This document shows positions 37,834-47,811 of a stretch of 64,000 nt of DNA, in pieces. A program made the position numbers and the translations under genes. Position 1 is the stretch's first letter. Each line of letters opens with the position of its first letter. This stretch comes from Caldifarciminota bacterium (GTDB lineage: Bacteria > Hydrothermota > UBA3072). The notes below the pieces were generated by a model. That model ran no database searches, was not told the DNA's origin, and was given only the letters and a program-made list of their open reading frames with translations. Location: contig JAFGHJ010000018.1 in NCBI GenBank assembly GCA_016930175.1, positions 37,625-101,624 on the forward strand, given 5' to 3'.

Positions 37834-38025
37834 TAATAATCAAGAAAAACAAAAAATCACACGATTAAAAAAGACAGTTTTGCAAATATATCGGCTCACC
37901 GATACATCAAAAACTAAACCCAACAAACTTACAACGCCGCAAAGCCCAAAAAGCTGATTGAAACACAAAGAACGGGAAATTTTTTTCGATTTTCCCATTC
38001 GCCAATCAAATAAGCCCTTCCGAGC

Positions 38026-38253
38026 CTATAGTCCTTCAGTCAGTTTCGAAATTTTTACTTTTAAGGCTTTAGAGACTTTCTGGATGTTCGCGAGGGTAAT
38101 ATTTTTTTCACCCCTCTCTATCATCCCGATATAAGTACGATGGACACCGGCTTTCTCCGCAAGAACTTCCTGCGAATAACCCAGCTTCTTTCTCTCTTCT
38201 CTTACCTTCTTTCCGAACTTTACTAAAATTTCTCGCTTTTTCATGGTAAGCAA
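38026..38253 (-). CDS. XRE-family HTH regulator
   Basis: 75 aa: FGKKVREERKKLGYSQEVLAEKAGVHRTYIGMIERGEKNITLANIQKVSKAL. Confidence 0.93.
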   Translation of the reverse strand: MLTMKKREILVKFGKKVREERKKLGYSQEVLAEKAGVHRTYIGMIERGEKNITLANIQKVSKALKVKISKLTEGL

Positions 38254-38334
38254 TATATAGGAAAACTATAAAAAAATCTACATACTAAAAGTAGCTTTTT
38301 ACTGATTTTTAGCTGGGCTCGCGAAGACCGCTGC

Positions 38335-38362
38335 TTGACAAACAATCAAAATACACTATAAT
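38335..38362 (+). promoter_or_regulatory. sigma70-like promoter
   Basis: TTGACA-16-TATAAT upstream of 38396. Confidence 0.65.
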
Positions 38363-38395
38363 TATACGCACTATAATTGCTAAGATTAAGGAGAT

Positions 38396-38755
38396 TTGAG
38401 GATTTTGAAAAAAATATTGATTGTTGGCAGTGATTTAAAAGATACTCAGAAATTAGGGAATTGTATTAAAAGTAATTTCGAGGTTTACTCCTCATACCTG
38501 GAGGAAGGTGCTTTGGGTTTGTGTTTGGCGAAAAATTTCGACCTTATTATTATCAATTACTCGTTAAAAGATGCCAGGTGTATAACACTCATCAAGAAGG
38601 TAAAGGAAGTCCAGCCTGACATAAAAATCATCCTTATCTCGGGTTGTAAGATTCCTGACGAAGGGAAAATCAGACGATTAGGCATCGACGCCTTTATAGG
38701 AAAACCATTCAAAATGAATTTTTTGAAAGAAATTATCGATCTGATTCTGGGTTAA
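38396..38755 (+). CDS. degenerate response-regulator receiver domain
   Basis: TTG start with AAGGAG; receiver-like DLIIINYSL...IKIILISGCKIP...GIDAFIGKPF but Asp phospho-site replaced by Asn. Confidence 0.75.
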   Translation: MRILKKILIVGSDLKDTQKLGNCIKSNFEVYSSYLEEGALGLCLAKNFDLIIINYSLKDARCITLIKKVKEVQPDIKIILISGCKIPDEGKIRRLGIDAFIGKPFKMNFLKEIIDLILG

Positions 38756-38825
38756 GAGAAATACTAAAACAAAAAACCGGTTTCCGCTTTTTTACTTGAC
38801 ATCGTCCAAATAATCCATAATTTCA

Positions 38826-39323
38826 TTGATAATGATTAAACTTATAAGTTCCGGAGAGATATTGGAAGTAATTATTCGCACCGCAATCATTTTTCTTGTG
38901 GCTTTTATAATAATACGAATTAGGGGGAGAAAACAGTTAGCTCAACTTACTCTCTTCGACATACTAATAGTAATAGCTCTAGGCTCTGCGGTAGGAGATG
39001 TAATGATTTATCCTGAAGAAGTTGTATCCCTCCTTCGTTCCATAATAGCCATATGTACCATCGCCGTATTAATTCATGTATTTGAATATTTAGCCTGCAG
39101 AGCACCTAAAAAAATAACGAAAATAATTTACGGAGATTCTGCGATCATAATCAAAAACGGAAAACTAATCAAGAAAAATTTTGCTAAAACAAACCTCACG
39201 GAAGACCAATTAAGGGCAAAATTAAGAGAAAAAAATATACAGTATTATTCCGAAGCAAAAGTCGTACGCCTCGAACCCGACGGCGGGCTGAGCGTACAGA
39301 GAAAAAGAAACGACAAAAAATAA
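38826..39323 (+). CDS. DUF421/YetF-type membrane protein
   Basis: RTAIIFLVAFIIIRIRGRKQLAQLTLFDILIVIALGSAVGDVMI. Confidence 0.9.
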   Translation: MIMIKLISSGEILEVIIRTAIIFLVAFIIIRIRGRKQLAQLTLFDILIVIALGSAVGDVMIYPEEVVSLLRSIIAICTIAVLIHVFEYLACRAPKKITKIIYGDSAIIIKNGKLIKKNFAKTNLTEDQLRAKLREKNIQYYSEAKVVRLEPDGGLSVQRKRNDKK

Positions 39324-39486
39324 TAAATAGAAACCAGAATCCAGAAGCAAGAAGTTAGAATTCCAACCCACAACACAACCAGAAACAACGAATTAAACGA
39401 ATAGCACGAATTGTTTTTTACTCGAAACTCTAGTTAATAACGAACCAAGCACTGCGAACTAAGAACAAAGACCTAACATCTGCTCT

Positions 39487-40239
39487 CTACTTCCCATGTT
39501 TCAGCAACCACTCATATATCTCGCTGTGTTCATAAATTTTATGAATGGAATGCCCCTGCCCTTTAAGCTTTGAATATCTCACCCTACCCCCGGCTTCCCT
39601 TAAAGCATTAACCATTTTCTCGGTTTCTGTTGGGGATACAACCCTATCATTTGCCCCATGAAAAGCCCAGACCGACAGATTTTTCATTGCCTTAATATTC
39701 TTCGTACTCCACCCCCCGCACATAGGAATAGCTGCCGCAAAATACTCCGGGTGTTTTATTGCCAATGCCCAAACTCCGGAACCACCCATACTCATACCCG
39801 TAAGGTAAATTCTCCTCCTGTCGATCCTGTACTTATTCGACAAACTCTTGTATAATGAAGGGAACCACTCATCCGTACTCCAAATCCTATCCGGAGGACA
39901 CTGCGGCGACACGATAATGAATGGAAAATTCCACCCCTTGCTTACGAGATAAGGCGGACCGTACTTCTTCAATTTCTCCAAATTGTACCCTCGACATGAT
40001 TTACCGTGAAGATATACTAAAAGAGGCCATTCCCTGGAAGGATTTCTCCCGTAATCCTTTGGCAAGTACAGAAGATATCTGTAAGAAATATTGTCGTCTG
40101 CTACGACCATACCGGTATTCCGATAAGACTGACCAGCGCCGGCAAAATTCGGATTAATACAGGAAAACAAAAACAAAAAAAGAACAACAGATAATTTTCT
40201 TATTACAACTGCACAACTCGAGCTGCTATCTATGTTCAT
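39487..40239 (-). CDS. secreted alpha/beta hydrolase (esterase/prolyl-oligopeptidase-like)
   Basis: RYLLYLPKDY..WPLLVYLHGKSCRG...IYLTGMSMGGSGVWALA. Confidence 0.88.
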   Translation of the reverse strand: MNIDSSSSCAVVIRKLSVVLFLFLFSCINPNFAGAGQSYRNTGMVVADDNISYRYLLYLPKDYGRNPSREWPLLVYLHGKSCRGYNLEKLKKYGPPYLVSKGWNFPFIIVSPQCPPDRIWSTDEWFPSLYKSLSNKYRIDRRRIYLTGMSMGGSGVWALAIKHPEYFAAAIPMCGGWSTKNIKAMKNLSVWAFHGANDRVVSPTETEKMVNALREAGGRVRYSKLKGQGHSIHKIYEHSEIYEWLLKHGK

Positions 40240-40789
40240 TTTCCTCTTTCCACTCTTTTCTCAGAACACCGTAAATTACAAGATCCTCATACTTACCACT
40301 TTTAGGAACATGCTTCTTTAGAAAACCCTCTTTTTTCATTCCTATCTTACGCATTACTCTTCCCGAAGAAGGATTCCTGGCAAAATGAGATGAAGTAATT
40401 TTATGCAACAACAATTGGTTAAAGCCATAATCCAAAACAGCTCTTGAGCCTTCCGTACAATAGCCTTGATTCCAATACTCTCTTCCTATCCAATAACCTA
40501 ATTCTCCCCTATTAAAACCCTTATCGATAATTAATCCAATTGCTCCGATTAATTCCTGCGTTGCTTTCAAGATAACTGCTAAATGCACGCATTCTCCAGA
40601 CTCAAATTTAATTCGACTGCTTGATATCCATTCTTCTGCCATTCCTTTTTCGTATGGATGAGGAATATTCGTTGTTGTATCCGCAATTTCTTTATCTCCG
40701 GCTAACTCTCTCACCCTCTCTGCATCCGACAAATCTAATAATCTCAGCAAAAGTCTTTCTGTCTCAAGCTTCAGGGTTTCTTTTTTCAC
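40226..40789 (-). CDS. GNAT N-acetyltransferase (RimJ/RimL type)
   Basis: LETERLLLRLLDLSDAERV...GELGYWIGREYWNQGYCTEGSRAVLDYGF. Confidence 0.9.
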   Translation of the reverse strand: MKKETLKLETERLLLRLLDLSDAERVRELAGDKEIADTTTNIPHPYEKGMAEEWISSSRIKFESGECVHLAVILKATQELIGAIGLIIDKGFNRGELGYWIGREYWNQGYCTEGSRAVLDYGFNQLLLHKITSSHFARNPSSGRVMRKIGMKKEGFLKKHVPKSGKYEDLVIYGVLRKEWKEENEHR

Positions 40790-40882
40790 TTTTAACCTCT
40801 ACACAAATCACCAAACCTAGTTCTTTTAAAAACCGTACTGGAAAAAGGTTAAATGTCAAGGGGTTATGTTTTGGTTTTCCCC

Positions 40883-40911
40883 TTGACTTATTGGCAGGGA
40901 ATCTTTAGAAT
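40883..40911 (+). promoter_or_regulatory. sigma70-like promoter
   Basis: TTGACT-17-TAGAAT upstream of GTG 40937. Confidence 0.45.
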
Positions 40912-40936
40912 TAAAGAAATCAATCTGGAGGTAAAC

Positions 40937-41863
40937 GTGTGTAAAAAGAATATTTTATGTTTGAGTACACTTGGTCTTTTAATCATACTTGGTCTTTCAA
41001 ACTGTTTTTTGTTTAAACAAAAGTACAGCGAGAGATTGTTTATCGAGGGGAATATCGGCTCCGGGCCCGGAGAGTTAAGCTGGAAAACAATCGATTATTT
41101 ACCAACCGGTCCCACGAGTTTCGGCATTAATAACAGGCAGGAAATATTCGTCCTGGATTTCTTAAATAAAAGGGTAGTAAAATATGATAAAAACGGTAAT
41201 TATGTCGAAAGTTTTTCGCAAGACGCAAAGAATCCTCTCATGGATATTACCTTCGACAAAAACGATAACATATATATCGAATATACATCCGGCAACATCG
41301 GCATTTACGATACAGATATGATACTGAAACGCATACTCGATTTAAAAAGACTCGTACCTCCCATAACGCCCAAAATAACCCCCCTGGAAGTAACCGACCG
41401 TAATACAATTTTGCTTGTAAACCCCAAAATTAACAAAGAAAACGAAATAATAGAAGTAGATACCACAGGTAACATTATTGAAGTAAGAGACAAACGCAGA
41501 GGTTACATCGTCACAAAGGGCGAATACTACATGCAGGAAACAACTGAAGCGGATTTTTGCGTTTACAATAAAGAAGATAGGCGAATACTCTCTATACGAA
41601 AGCTTAAGTTAAAGGATGGCATTCCTGAAATCATCGGCATCGACTCCTCAGGTAATTTATATTTAAAAGTCGGAGTAAAAGGATTAATGCAGGATCGTAT
41701 CATAAAAGTAAGCCCCAGAGGCAGGATAATGGCGGACTTCGTAATAAAGTATAGTTCCGGACACACCGATGTTTGCCGGACTGCGAGAGTCTCAGGCGAC
41801 GGAAAAGTTTATATTCTCGATGATCTGGGTGAAAAATTCCAGCTATGGGAATATTCTCCGTGA
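40937..41863 (+). CDS. lipoprotein, 6-bladed beta-propeller-like
   Basis: GTG start with GGAGG; lipobox LGLSNC; GINNRQEIFVLDFLNKRVVKYDKNGNYVESF NHL-like. Confidence 0.7.
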   Translation: MCKKNILCLSTLGLLIILGLSNCFLFKQKYSERLFIEGNIGSGPGELSWKTIDYLPTGPTSFGINNRQEIFVLDFLNKRVVKYDKNGNYVESFSQDAKNPLMDITFDKNDNIYIEYTSGNIGIYDTDMILKRILDLKRLVPPITPKITPLEVTDRNTILLVNPKINKENEIIEVDTTGNIIEVRDKRRGYIVTKGEYYMQETTEADFCVYNKEDRRILSIRKLKLKDGIPEIIGIDSSGNLYLKVGVKGLMQDRIIKVSPRGRIMADFVIKYSSGHTDVCRTARVSGDGKVYILDDLGEKFQLWEYSP

Positions 41864-41872
41864 AGGCTTTTT

Positions 41873-42181
41873 ATGAGCGTTGAGATAGGAAATTATTCCT
41901 TCGAGGGATATTACTCCTCACCAACATATCTTGACGATGAACCTGGTTTATACGCGGTTTTTTGCCGGCAATACGAAAAGGACGTGCTTGTAGATATCGG
42001 AGAATCGGAAAACGTAAAATCAAGAGTTCAAGATAATGAGCAATCGTCCTGCTGGATCCGTAACTGCCCCAGCGCTTTAGGCTACGCTGTTCTCTACACT
42101 CCTGACTTGGACGAAAAAGGAAGAATGCAAATAGAAGAAGAAATTAGAGATCAATATAATCCCGTCTGCGGGAGAAAATAA
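41873..42181 (+). CDS. GIY-YIG-like small protein
   Basis: GLYAVFCRQYEKDVLVDIGESENVKSRVQDNEQSSCW..IEEEIRDQYNPVCG. Confidence 0.6.
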   Translation: MSVEIGNYSFEGYYSSPTYLDDEPGLYAVFCRQYEKDVLVDIGESENVKSRVQDNEQSSCWIRNCPSALGYAVLYTPDLDEKGRMQIEEEIRDQYNPVCGRK

Positions 42182-42182
42182 A

Positions 42183-42767
42183 ATGAAAAAAGCAATAAAA
42201 GCCATAATTGTCTTGATTTTAGCTTTAATTCTGATCGGAGGTTTAGCTATGTCTTTCCTACTTAACAAAATTGGCGATACGGAACCAGAAATTGTTACTT
42301 TACAAGAACCTATTAAGTTTGTCGGGCTATCAGTAAAAACAGATGTCAAAAGCATTTATAAAGATGCCACGCAACTTGGAAAAGATTATTCTCAATTCAA
42401 AAAAACACATACCATTACTAATTTAAAAGAGCCATGGGCATTTGTAGCGTATAGCAGAGATTTTGACGAGAAAACTAGAAGCTGGGAATATATTATGGGT
42501 GACGTCGTAACAAATCTGGATTCGGTACCTGAAGGATTAAACGGATACGAAATAGAACCCGGCAAATACGCTATTTTTCAAATTAAAGCCAAGCTTGGCT
42601 TTTTATGGGGTTTAGAAATAGGTAGAATGAAGAAATATGTTTTCACAGAATGGGTTTCAAAATCAAATTATACAGCTACAGGAAGCGACTTTGAATATCA
42701 CGATAAAAGGAGTATCGGGAAAAACCCAAGTATAGATTTGTATGTGGCAATTAGAGAAAAAGAATAA
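42183..42767 (+). CDS. membrane-anchored GyrI-like/effector-binding domain protein
   Basis: N-terminal TM; VPEGLNGYEIEPGKYAIFQIK segment. Confidence 0.55.
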   Translation: MKKAIKAIIVLILALILIGGLAMSFLLNKIGDTEPEIVTLQEPIKFVGLSVKTDVKSIYKDATQLGKDYSQFKKTHTITNLKEPWAFVAYSRDFDEKTRSWEYIMGDVVTNLDSVPEGLNGYEIEPGKYAIFQIKAKLGFLWGLEIGRMKKYVFTEWVSKSNYTATGSDFEYHDKRSIGKNPSIDLYVAIREKE

Positions 42768-43091
42768 AATTAGCAGTTTAATTCGAACTCAATAAAGGCT
42801 TGCTACCTACGAATTAGCTTTATCAAAAAGCCCAATTTTTCTAAGTATTGTCAGGCTATATCAGTGCTAAGACGTTAACAATCAAAGTTTTTGCAAATTT
42901 TGTACTCCTCGTGACCGTTGTGTTGGTAAAGAAGTTACTAGTTGAAAATCAAAGAAACAAAAATCTCGAGTTAATCTTGCGTAATACCGGGGTTCCTTTT
43001 GTGGAATTGGGTAAAACAAAACAATTTTTTCTTTGTGTTCTCTGTGTCTCCGTGTGAGAATTATTCCGGGGTGGGGGTGGGGATTACCCTC

Positions 43092-43120
43092 TTGACTTAT
43101 CGTTGTCAGATTCATATATT
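43092..43120 (+). promoter_or_regulatory. sigma70-like promoter of accB-pilT-accC cluster
   Basis: TTGACT-17-TATATT upstream of ATG 43148. Confidence 0.55.
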
Positions 43121-43147
43121 TTAAGAAACGATAACAGAGGAGAAACA

Positions 43148-43591
43148 ATGAATATAGGATTTATCAAAAGAATGATGCAGATTCTCGAAGAAAGCAATTT
43201 AGCGGAAATTGAATTCCAGCGTTTTTGGACAAGAGTAAGAATATCGAAAAACACAAGCCACTCTGCCCCAAAAGCATCTGTAATCAACTTAAAAAGTGAC
43301 GAATCACGAGAGCTAAGCTCCTCCACAGAAGAAGCAGAAAAAGAAGAAACCGACATTTATGTTATCAGGTCACCTATGGTTGGAACCTTCTATAGAGCGC
43401 CAGCCCCCGATGCTCCTCCCTATGTTGATATAGGAGATAAAATAAAGAAAGGCGACGTAGTTTGTATTATTGAAGCCATGAAAATAATGAATGAAATTGA
43501 ATCCGATGTAAAGGGAGAAATTGTAGAAGTTTTAATCCCCAATGAAGGACCCGTAGAATATAACCAACCTTTATTCAAGGTTAGGAAATGA
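43148..43591 (+). CDS. accB: biotin carboxyl carrier protein
   Basis: SPMVGTFYRAPAPDAPPYVDIGDKIKKGDVVCIIEAMKIMNEIESD. Confidence 0.95.
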   Translation: MNIGFIKRMMQILEESNLAEIEFQRFWTRVRISKNTSHSAPKASVINLKSDESRELSSSTEEAEKEETDIYVIRSPMVGTFYRAPAPDAPPYVDIGDKIKKGDVVCIIEAMKIMNEIESDVKGEIVEVLIPNEGPVEYNQPLFKVRK

Positions 43592-43597
43592 TAAATT

Positions 43598-44680
43598 ATG
43601 GACCTTAAACCTATTTTAAAGAAAATGATAGATAGCGATGCTTCAGACCTTCATTTGAAGGTAGGAACACCCCCTATCTTAAGAATAAACGGTGAACTTG
43701 CTCCTATGGAAATGAACAAACTCAGCAAAGAAGAGGTTAGAATCGCCGCTTCTTCTCTTATGACAAAAAAACAGCAGGAGATGTTCCTGAAAGAGAAGGA
43801 AGCAGATTTTGGTATCGGTATCCCCGGCATATCAAGATTCAGAGTGAATATATATATTCAAAGAGGCAGTATAGCTCTTGCAATAAGACCTATATCCAGA
43901 GAAATAAAAACTATCGAAGAGCTCAATCTCCCTCCCGTACTCAACGAAATGGCTTTCGCGGCAAGAGGTCTTGTTTTAGTAACCGGAACAACCGGTTCGG
44001 GAAAATCAACTGCTCTTGCTTCAATGATTGATTATATTAACCAAAATAAAAGAAGGCACATTATTACTATCGAAGACCCAATAGAATATTTGCTTACAGA
44101 CAAAAAATCTATCATTTCACAAAGAGAAATAGGGACTGATACGAAAAGTTTTGCTAATTCGCTAAGATACATACTCCGTCAGGATCCTGATATCATAATG
44201 ATCGGAGAAATAAGAGACGCAGAAACGATGGAGACAGCAATAAAAGCTGCAGATACGGGACATCTGGTTTTTTCGACTCTTCATACTTTAAACGCACCAG
44301 AAACGATAAACAGAATCATAACTTTCTTTCCACCTTATCAGCACCAACACATTAGAACTTTGTTAACCAGTGTGTTAAAAGGGATAATTTCTCTCCGCTT
44401 GCTTCCTAAGATGGATGGCACGGGCCGTATCCCGGCTACAGAAGTTCTTGTTTCCACCCCAACAATAAGAGAATATCTGTTAGACGAGGAAAAAATAACA
44501 GCAATTTTAGATGCAATAAGGGAAGGAGAAAAATACAAAATGCACTCCTTCGACCAGAGCGTGATGAATCTCTATAAAGAAAGGATCGTTGACCTTGAAA
44601 CCGCCCTCGAAAACGTCAACAATCCGGATGAATTCAAGATGAGGCTTAAAGGTATAGAACAATCCGCCAAACGCTGGTAA
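43598..44680 (+). CDS. pilT: type IV pilus retraction ATPase PilT
   Basis: ASDLHLKVG; GTTGSGKSTALASMID; IRDAETMETAIKAADTGHLVFSTLHT. Confidence 0.93.
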   Translation: MDLKPILKKMIDSDASDLHLKVGTPPILRINGELAPMEMNKLSKEEVRIAASSLMTKKQQEMFLKEKEADFGIGIPGISRFRVNIYIQRGSIALAIRPISREIKTIEELNLPPVLNEMAFAARGLVLVTGTTGSGKSTALASMIDYINQNKRRHIITIEDPIEYLLTDKKSIISQREIGTDTKSFANSLRYILRQDPDIIMIGEIRDAETMETAIKAADTGHLVFSTLHTLNAPETINRIITFFPPYQHQHIRTLLTSVLKGIISLRLLPKMDGTGRIPATEVLVSTPTIREYLLDEEKITAILDAIREGEKYKMHSFDQSVMNLYKERIVDLETALENVNNPDEFKMRLKGIEQSAKRW

Positions 44681-44684
44681 TTGA

Positions 44685-46025
44685 ATGAAAAAAATTCTCA
44701 TTGCGAACAGGGGGGAGATAGCCCTAAGGATAATCAGAGCAGCTAAAGATTTGGGATTAAAGACTGTGGCAGTTTTTTCGGAAGTTGACAGAGATTCCCT
44801 TCATGTCAGATTTGCGGATGAAACTGTATGTATAGGCAAAGCACCACCTTCTGAAAGCTATCTTAATATACCACGCATAATTGCTGCCGCAGAAATTACT
44901 GGCTCGGATGCAATTCACCCGGGTTACGGGTTCCTGGCAGAAAACCCATCGTTTGCAGAAGCATGCGAAGACAATCACTTTACTTTTATAGGACCTCCTT
45001 CCAAACTTATTAAACAAATGGGAGATAAGGCGGAGGCGAAAAAAATTATGGCAGAGGCAGGGGTACCTGTAACTCCCGGAAGCCCAGGTACGGTTAAAAA
45101 CGAAGAAGAGGCCCTTAAAATCGCAAAAAAAATTGGTTATCCGGTACTTGTGAAAGCAGTTGCGGGAGGCGGAGGAAGAGGAATGAGGCTGGCAAATAAC
45201 GATCTTGAGCTTAAAACCGGCTTCGTAATGGCACAATCCGAATCTCAGGCTACCTTTGGAGACAACAGATTATACATCGAGAAAGCCATTGAGAATCCTC
45301 GCCATATAGAAATACAAATTCTTGCCGATTCTTCCGGAAAAGTTATACACCTCGGAGAAAGAGAATGTTCCATTCAGAGAAGGCATCAAAAACTTATCGA
45401 AGAAACTCCCTCCCCTGCCGTGGATGAAAAACTCCGCCAAAAGATGGGAGAAGCAGCCAAGAAAGGAGTAAAGAAATTAGGCTATAAATCAGCGGGGACT
45501 GTTGAATTCATTGTTGACGAAGACGGCTCTTTCTATTTTATGGAAATGAACACGCGTATACAGGTTGAACATCCAATAACAGAAATGACAACAGGGGTCG
45601 ATATATTAACCGAGCAGATTAAAATAGCGAATGGTTCCCGTCTTCAAATACCTGATCAGAACGAAATAAAAATAAATGGACATTCCATGGAAGCTCGTAT
45701 AAATGCGGAAGACCCTTCTGCGGCATTTGTACCCAGACCAGGAACGATACACGCATTACACCTGCCGGGAGGAGCAGGAATCAGAATAGACTCTCACATT
45801 TATCAGGGCTATAAGATTCCCCCCAATTACGATTCGTTGCTTATAAAATTAATTACATACGGAGAAAACAGAGAACAAAGTAGAAAAAGAATGCTGCGAG
45901 CTCTGGATGAGTTTGTGATAAGAGGTGTTCCCACAACCATACCCTTGCATAAAGAGATTTTCACCCATCCGGATTTTATAGAAGGAAAAACAAACACAAA
46001 TTTTTTGAAGAGGCTGGGATATTAA
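44685..46025 (+). CDS. accC: acetyl-CoA carboxylase biotin carboxylase subunit
   Basis: [52 protein letters not shown]. Confidence 0.96.
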   Translation: MKKILIANRGEIALRIIRAAKDLGLKTVAVFSEVDRDSLHVRFADETVCIGKAPPSESYLNIPRIIAAAEITGSDAIHPGYGFLAENPSFAEACEDNHFTFIGPPSKLIKQMGDKAEAKKIMAEAGVPVTPGSPGTVKNEEEALKIAKKIGYPVLVKAVAGGGGRGMRLANNDLELKTGFVMAQSESQATFGDNRLYIEKAIENPRHIEIQILADSSGKVIHLGERECSIQRRHQKLIEETPSPAVDEKLRQKMGEAAKKGVKKLGYKSAGTVEFIVDEDGSFYFMEMNTRIQVEHPITEMTTGVDILTEQIKIANGSRLQIPDQNEIKINGHSMEARINAEDPSAAFVPRPGTIHALHLPGGAGIRIDSHIYQGYKIPPNYDSLLIKLITYGENREQSRKRMLRALDEFVIRGVPTTIPLHKEIFTHPDFIEGKTNTNFLKRLGY

Positions 46026-46033
46026 AAACAAAA

Positions 46034-46627
46034 ATGGCTGTTATCAAATATGCTTCTAGGGAAATTGTATGTAAAATTGTTTACTATGGTCCAGGAAGGG
46101 CAGGGAAAACGACTAACGTGAAATATCTTTTCTCAAGGATACCGGAACAAAGAAAGTCCGACATTATTTCAATGGCAACCAAACAGGATAGAACCCTTTT
46201 CTTTGACTTTATGCCTGTAGAGTTAGGTTCTTTTAAAAACTTCAACACAAGACTTCAAATTTATACTGTTCCCGGTCAGGTCGTTTATGATTCTACAAGA
46301 AAACTCGTTTTAAGGGGTGCCGATGGTGTTGTTTTCGTGGCGGACTCCATGAAAAGCAGACTTGAAGATAATATATGGAGCTGGGAAAACATGCTCGAGA
46401 ACTTAGAAGAGAATAATATCAAACTCGAGGACGTCCCTGTAGTTTTAGAATATAACAAAAGAGATTTAGATAATATAATACCCCTTGAAGATTTAGACAA
46501 CCAATTAAATCCGGATAATTACCCTTCTTTTCCTTCTATTGCCACTACCGGAGAAGGAATTATTGAGGTATTCAAGACTATCGGCACCGAAGTATTAAAG
46601 CAAGTAAAAAATAAGTTAGGGGATTAA
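46034..46627 (+). CDS. mglA: MglA-type small GTPase
   Basis: KIVYYGPGRAGKTTNVKYLF; TVPGQVVYDSTRKLVLRGADGVVFVADS. Confidence 0.92.
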   Translation: MAVIKYASREIVCKIVYYGPGRAGKTTNVKYLFSRIPEQRKSDIISMATKQDRTLFFDFMPVELGSFKNFNTRLQIYTVPGQVVYDSTRKLVLRGADGVVFVADSMKSRLEDNIWSWENMLENLEENNIKLEDVPVVLEYNKRDLDNIIPLEDLDNQLNPDNYPSFPSIATTGEGIIEVFKTIGTEVLKQVKNKLGD

Positions 46628-46628
46628 A

Positions 46629-47810
46629 ATGGACAAAATAATTTCTTCAAAATTTAATATTGAAGCTATTAAAGCGATAAACAAAGCTCTTTCATCAAAA
46701 GAAGTTAATCCTCTTTTTATTTATGGTCCTTCCGGATCCGGGAAAAGTTTTCTGGTTCAAAACATGCAGGAAAACTTCAAAGGCACCTCTGAAATTATTA
46801 AGGCAGAAGAAATAGATTCCCAATTTATAGAACAATTCATAAAAAACGATTTACTCGTTATTGAAGATATCCAATTACTAAAAACATACAAACCCGTACC
46901 CGAAAACCTGCTGGACATAATTGATTATTTCATCGAAAACGAAAAACAGATAATTATTACAGGCGATCGCCATCCACGAGGTTTGAATCTGCCAAGCAGG
47001 ATAATATCCCGCATTGAAAGCGGAGTCATTGTACCAATAAAAGAATTTGATTCCCTTTCGAAAAGAAAGGTTTTAGAAGCACTTGGAAAGGGTTTATCTG
47101 AAAAATTCCTCAAAAAGCTCGAGAATTTAGATATAAGAACAATGAGCCAGGCAATCGGAGCCATAAAAAAAGTAAGAGTGCTGGGATACGTTCCGGAAGA
47201 AAAAGATAGGATAGAAGAGGAAAAAAGAAAAAAAGAAGAAAAGGAAAAGAAAAAGGAAGAAATAAAGAAAGAAGCAAGCGAATTCGAGCGGTTCATTCAA
47301 GATGTAAAAAGAGGTTTCTCTGAAAAATTGGCCGGAACAGAAAAAGAAGAGATCCTCCGCGATGAGTACCGCGCAAAGATGTTTGTCTGGAAAATGAAAG
47401 GCTTTAATACAGACAGGATAAAAAAAGTAATAAACGGCAACCTGGATTTATTAACCGGTGAGTTTGTATCCTATACAACAGACATACAAAGGCTTATAGA
47501 GTTACAAAAGAGATATGGTATGATAGCTGTTGAGAATCTGATAAAGAATTCTATAATATCGAAAGAAGAAAATAAGGAATTAGAAAATGCACTTTTCAAC
47601 CCGGATAAAGCCGAGTGGCTATCAAAAACAATAACAAAACTGGAAGAAGAAGAAGAAAAATTAGCGGAAAAAGCCCGCAAGAAACTCGAAGTTACAGAAA
47701 AAAGAACAAGAGAAGAAAAAGAGATTTCAAAGGAAAAAATAAAAAATTTGAAAAAAGTATTAACGATGAGCTTAAGAGACGAAAGCTTTCGACTTATAGG
47801 GGATTTTTAA
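46629..47810 (+). CDS. DnaA/AAA-like ATPase with coiled-coil C-terminus
   Basis: FIYGPSGSGKSFLVQNM; LLVIEDIQLL; KQIIITGDRHPRGLNLPSRIISRIESG. Confidence 0.8.
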   Translation: MDKIISSKFNIEAIKAINKALSSKEVNPLFIYGPSGSGKSFLVQNMQENFKGTSEIIKAEEIDSQFIEQFIKNDLLVIEDIQLLKTYKPVPENLLDIIDYFIENEKQIIITGDRHPRGLNLPSRIISRIESGVIVPIKEFDSLSKRKVLEALGKGLSEKFLKKLENLDIRTMSQAIGAIKKVRVLGYVPEEKDRIEEEKRKKEEKEKKKEEIKKEASEFERFIQDVKRGFSEKLAGTEKEEILRDEYRAKMFVWKMKGFNTDRIKKVINGNLDLLTGEFVSYTTDIQRLIELQKRYGMIAVENLIKNSIISKEENKELENALFNPDKAEWLSKTITKLEEEEEKLAEKARKKLEVTEKRTREEKEISKEKIKNLKKVLTMSLRDESFRLIGDF

Positions 47811-47811
47811 A

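Noticed and set aside
44757-45236. 159-aa minus-strand ORF opposite accC
   Set aside because: Antisense shadow of a strongly conserved gene; no family features.
46925-47296. Ser/Phe-rich minus-strand ORF (and similar S/F-rich ORFs across 47-59 kb)
   Set aside because: Reverse complement of K/E-rich coding sequence gives artefactual S/F-rich reading frames.
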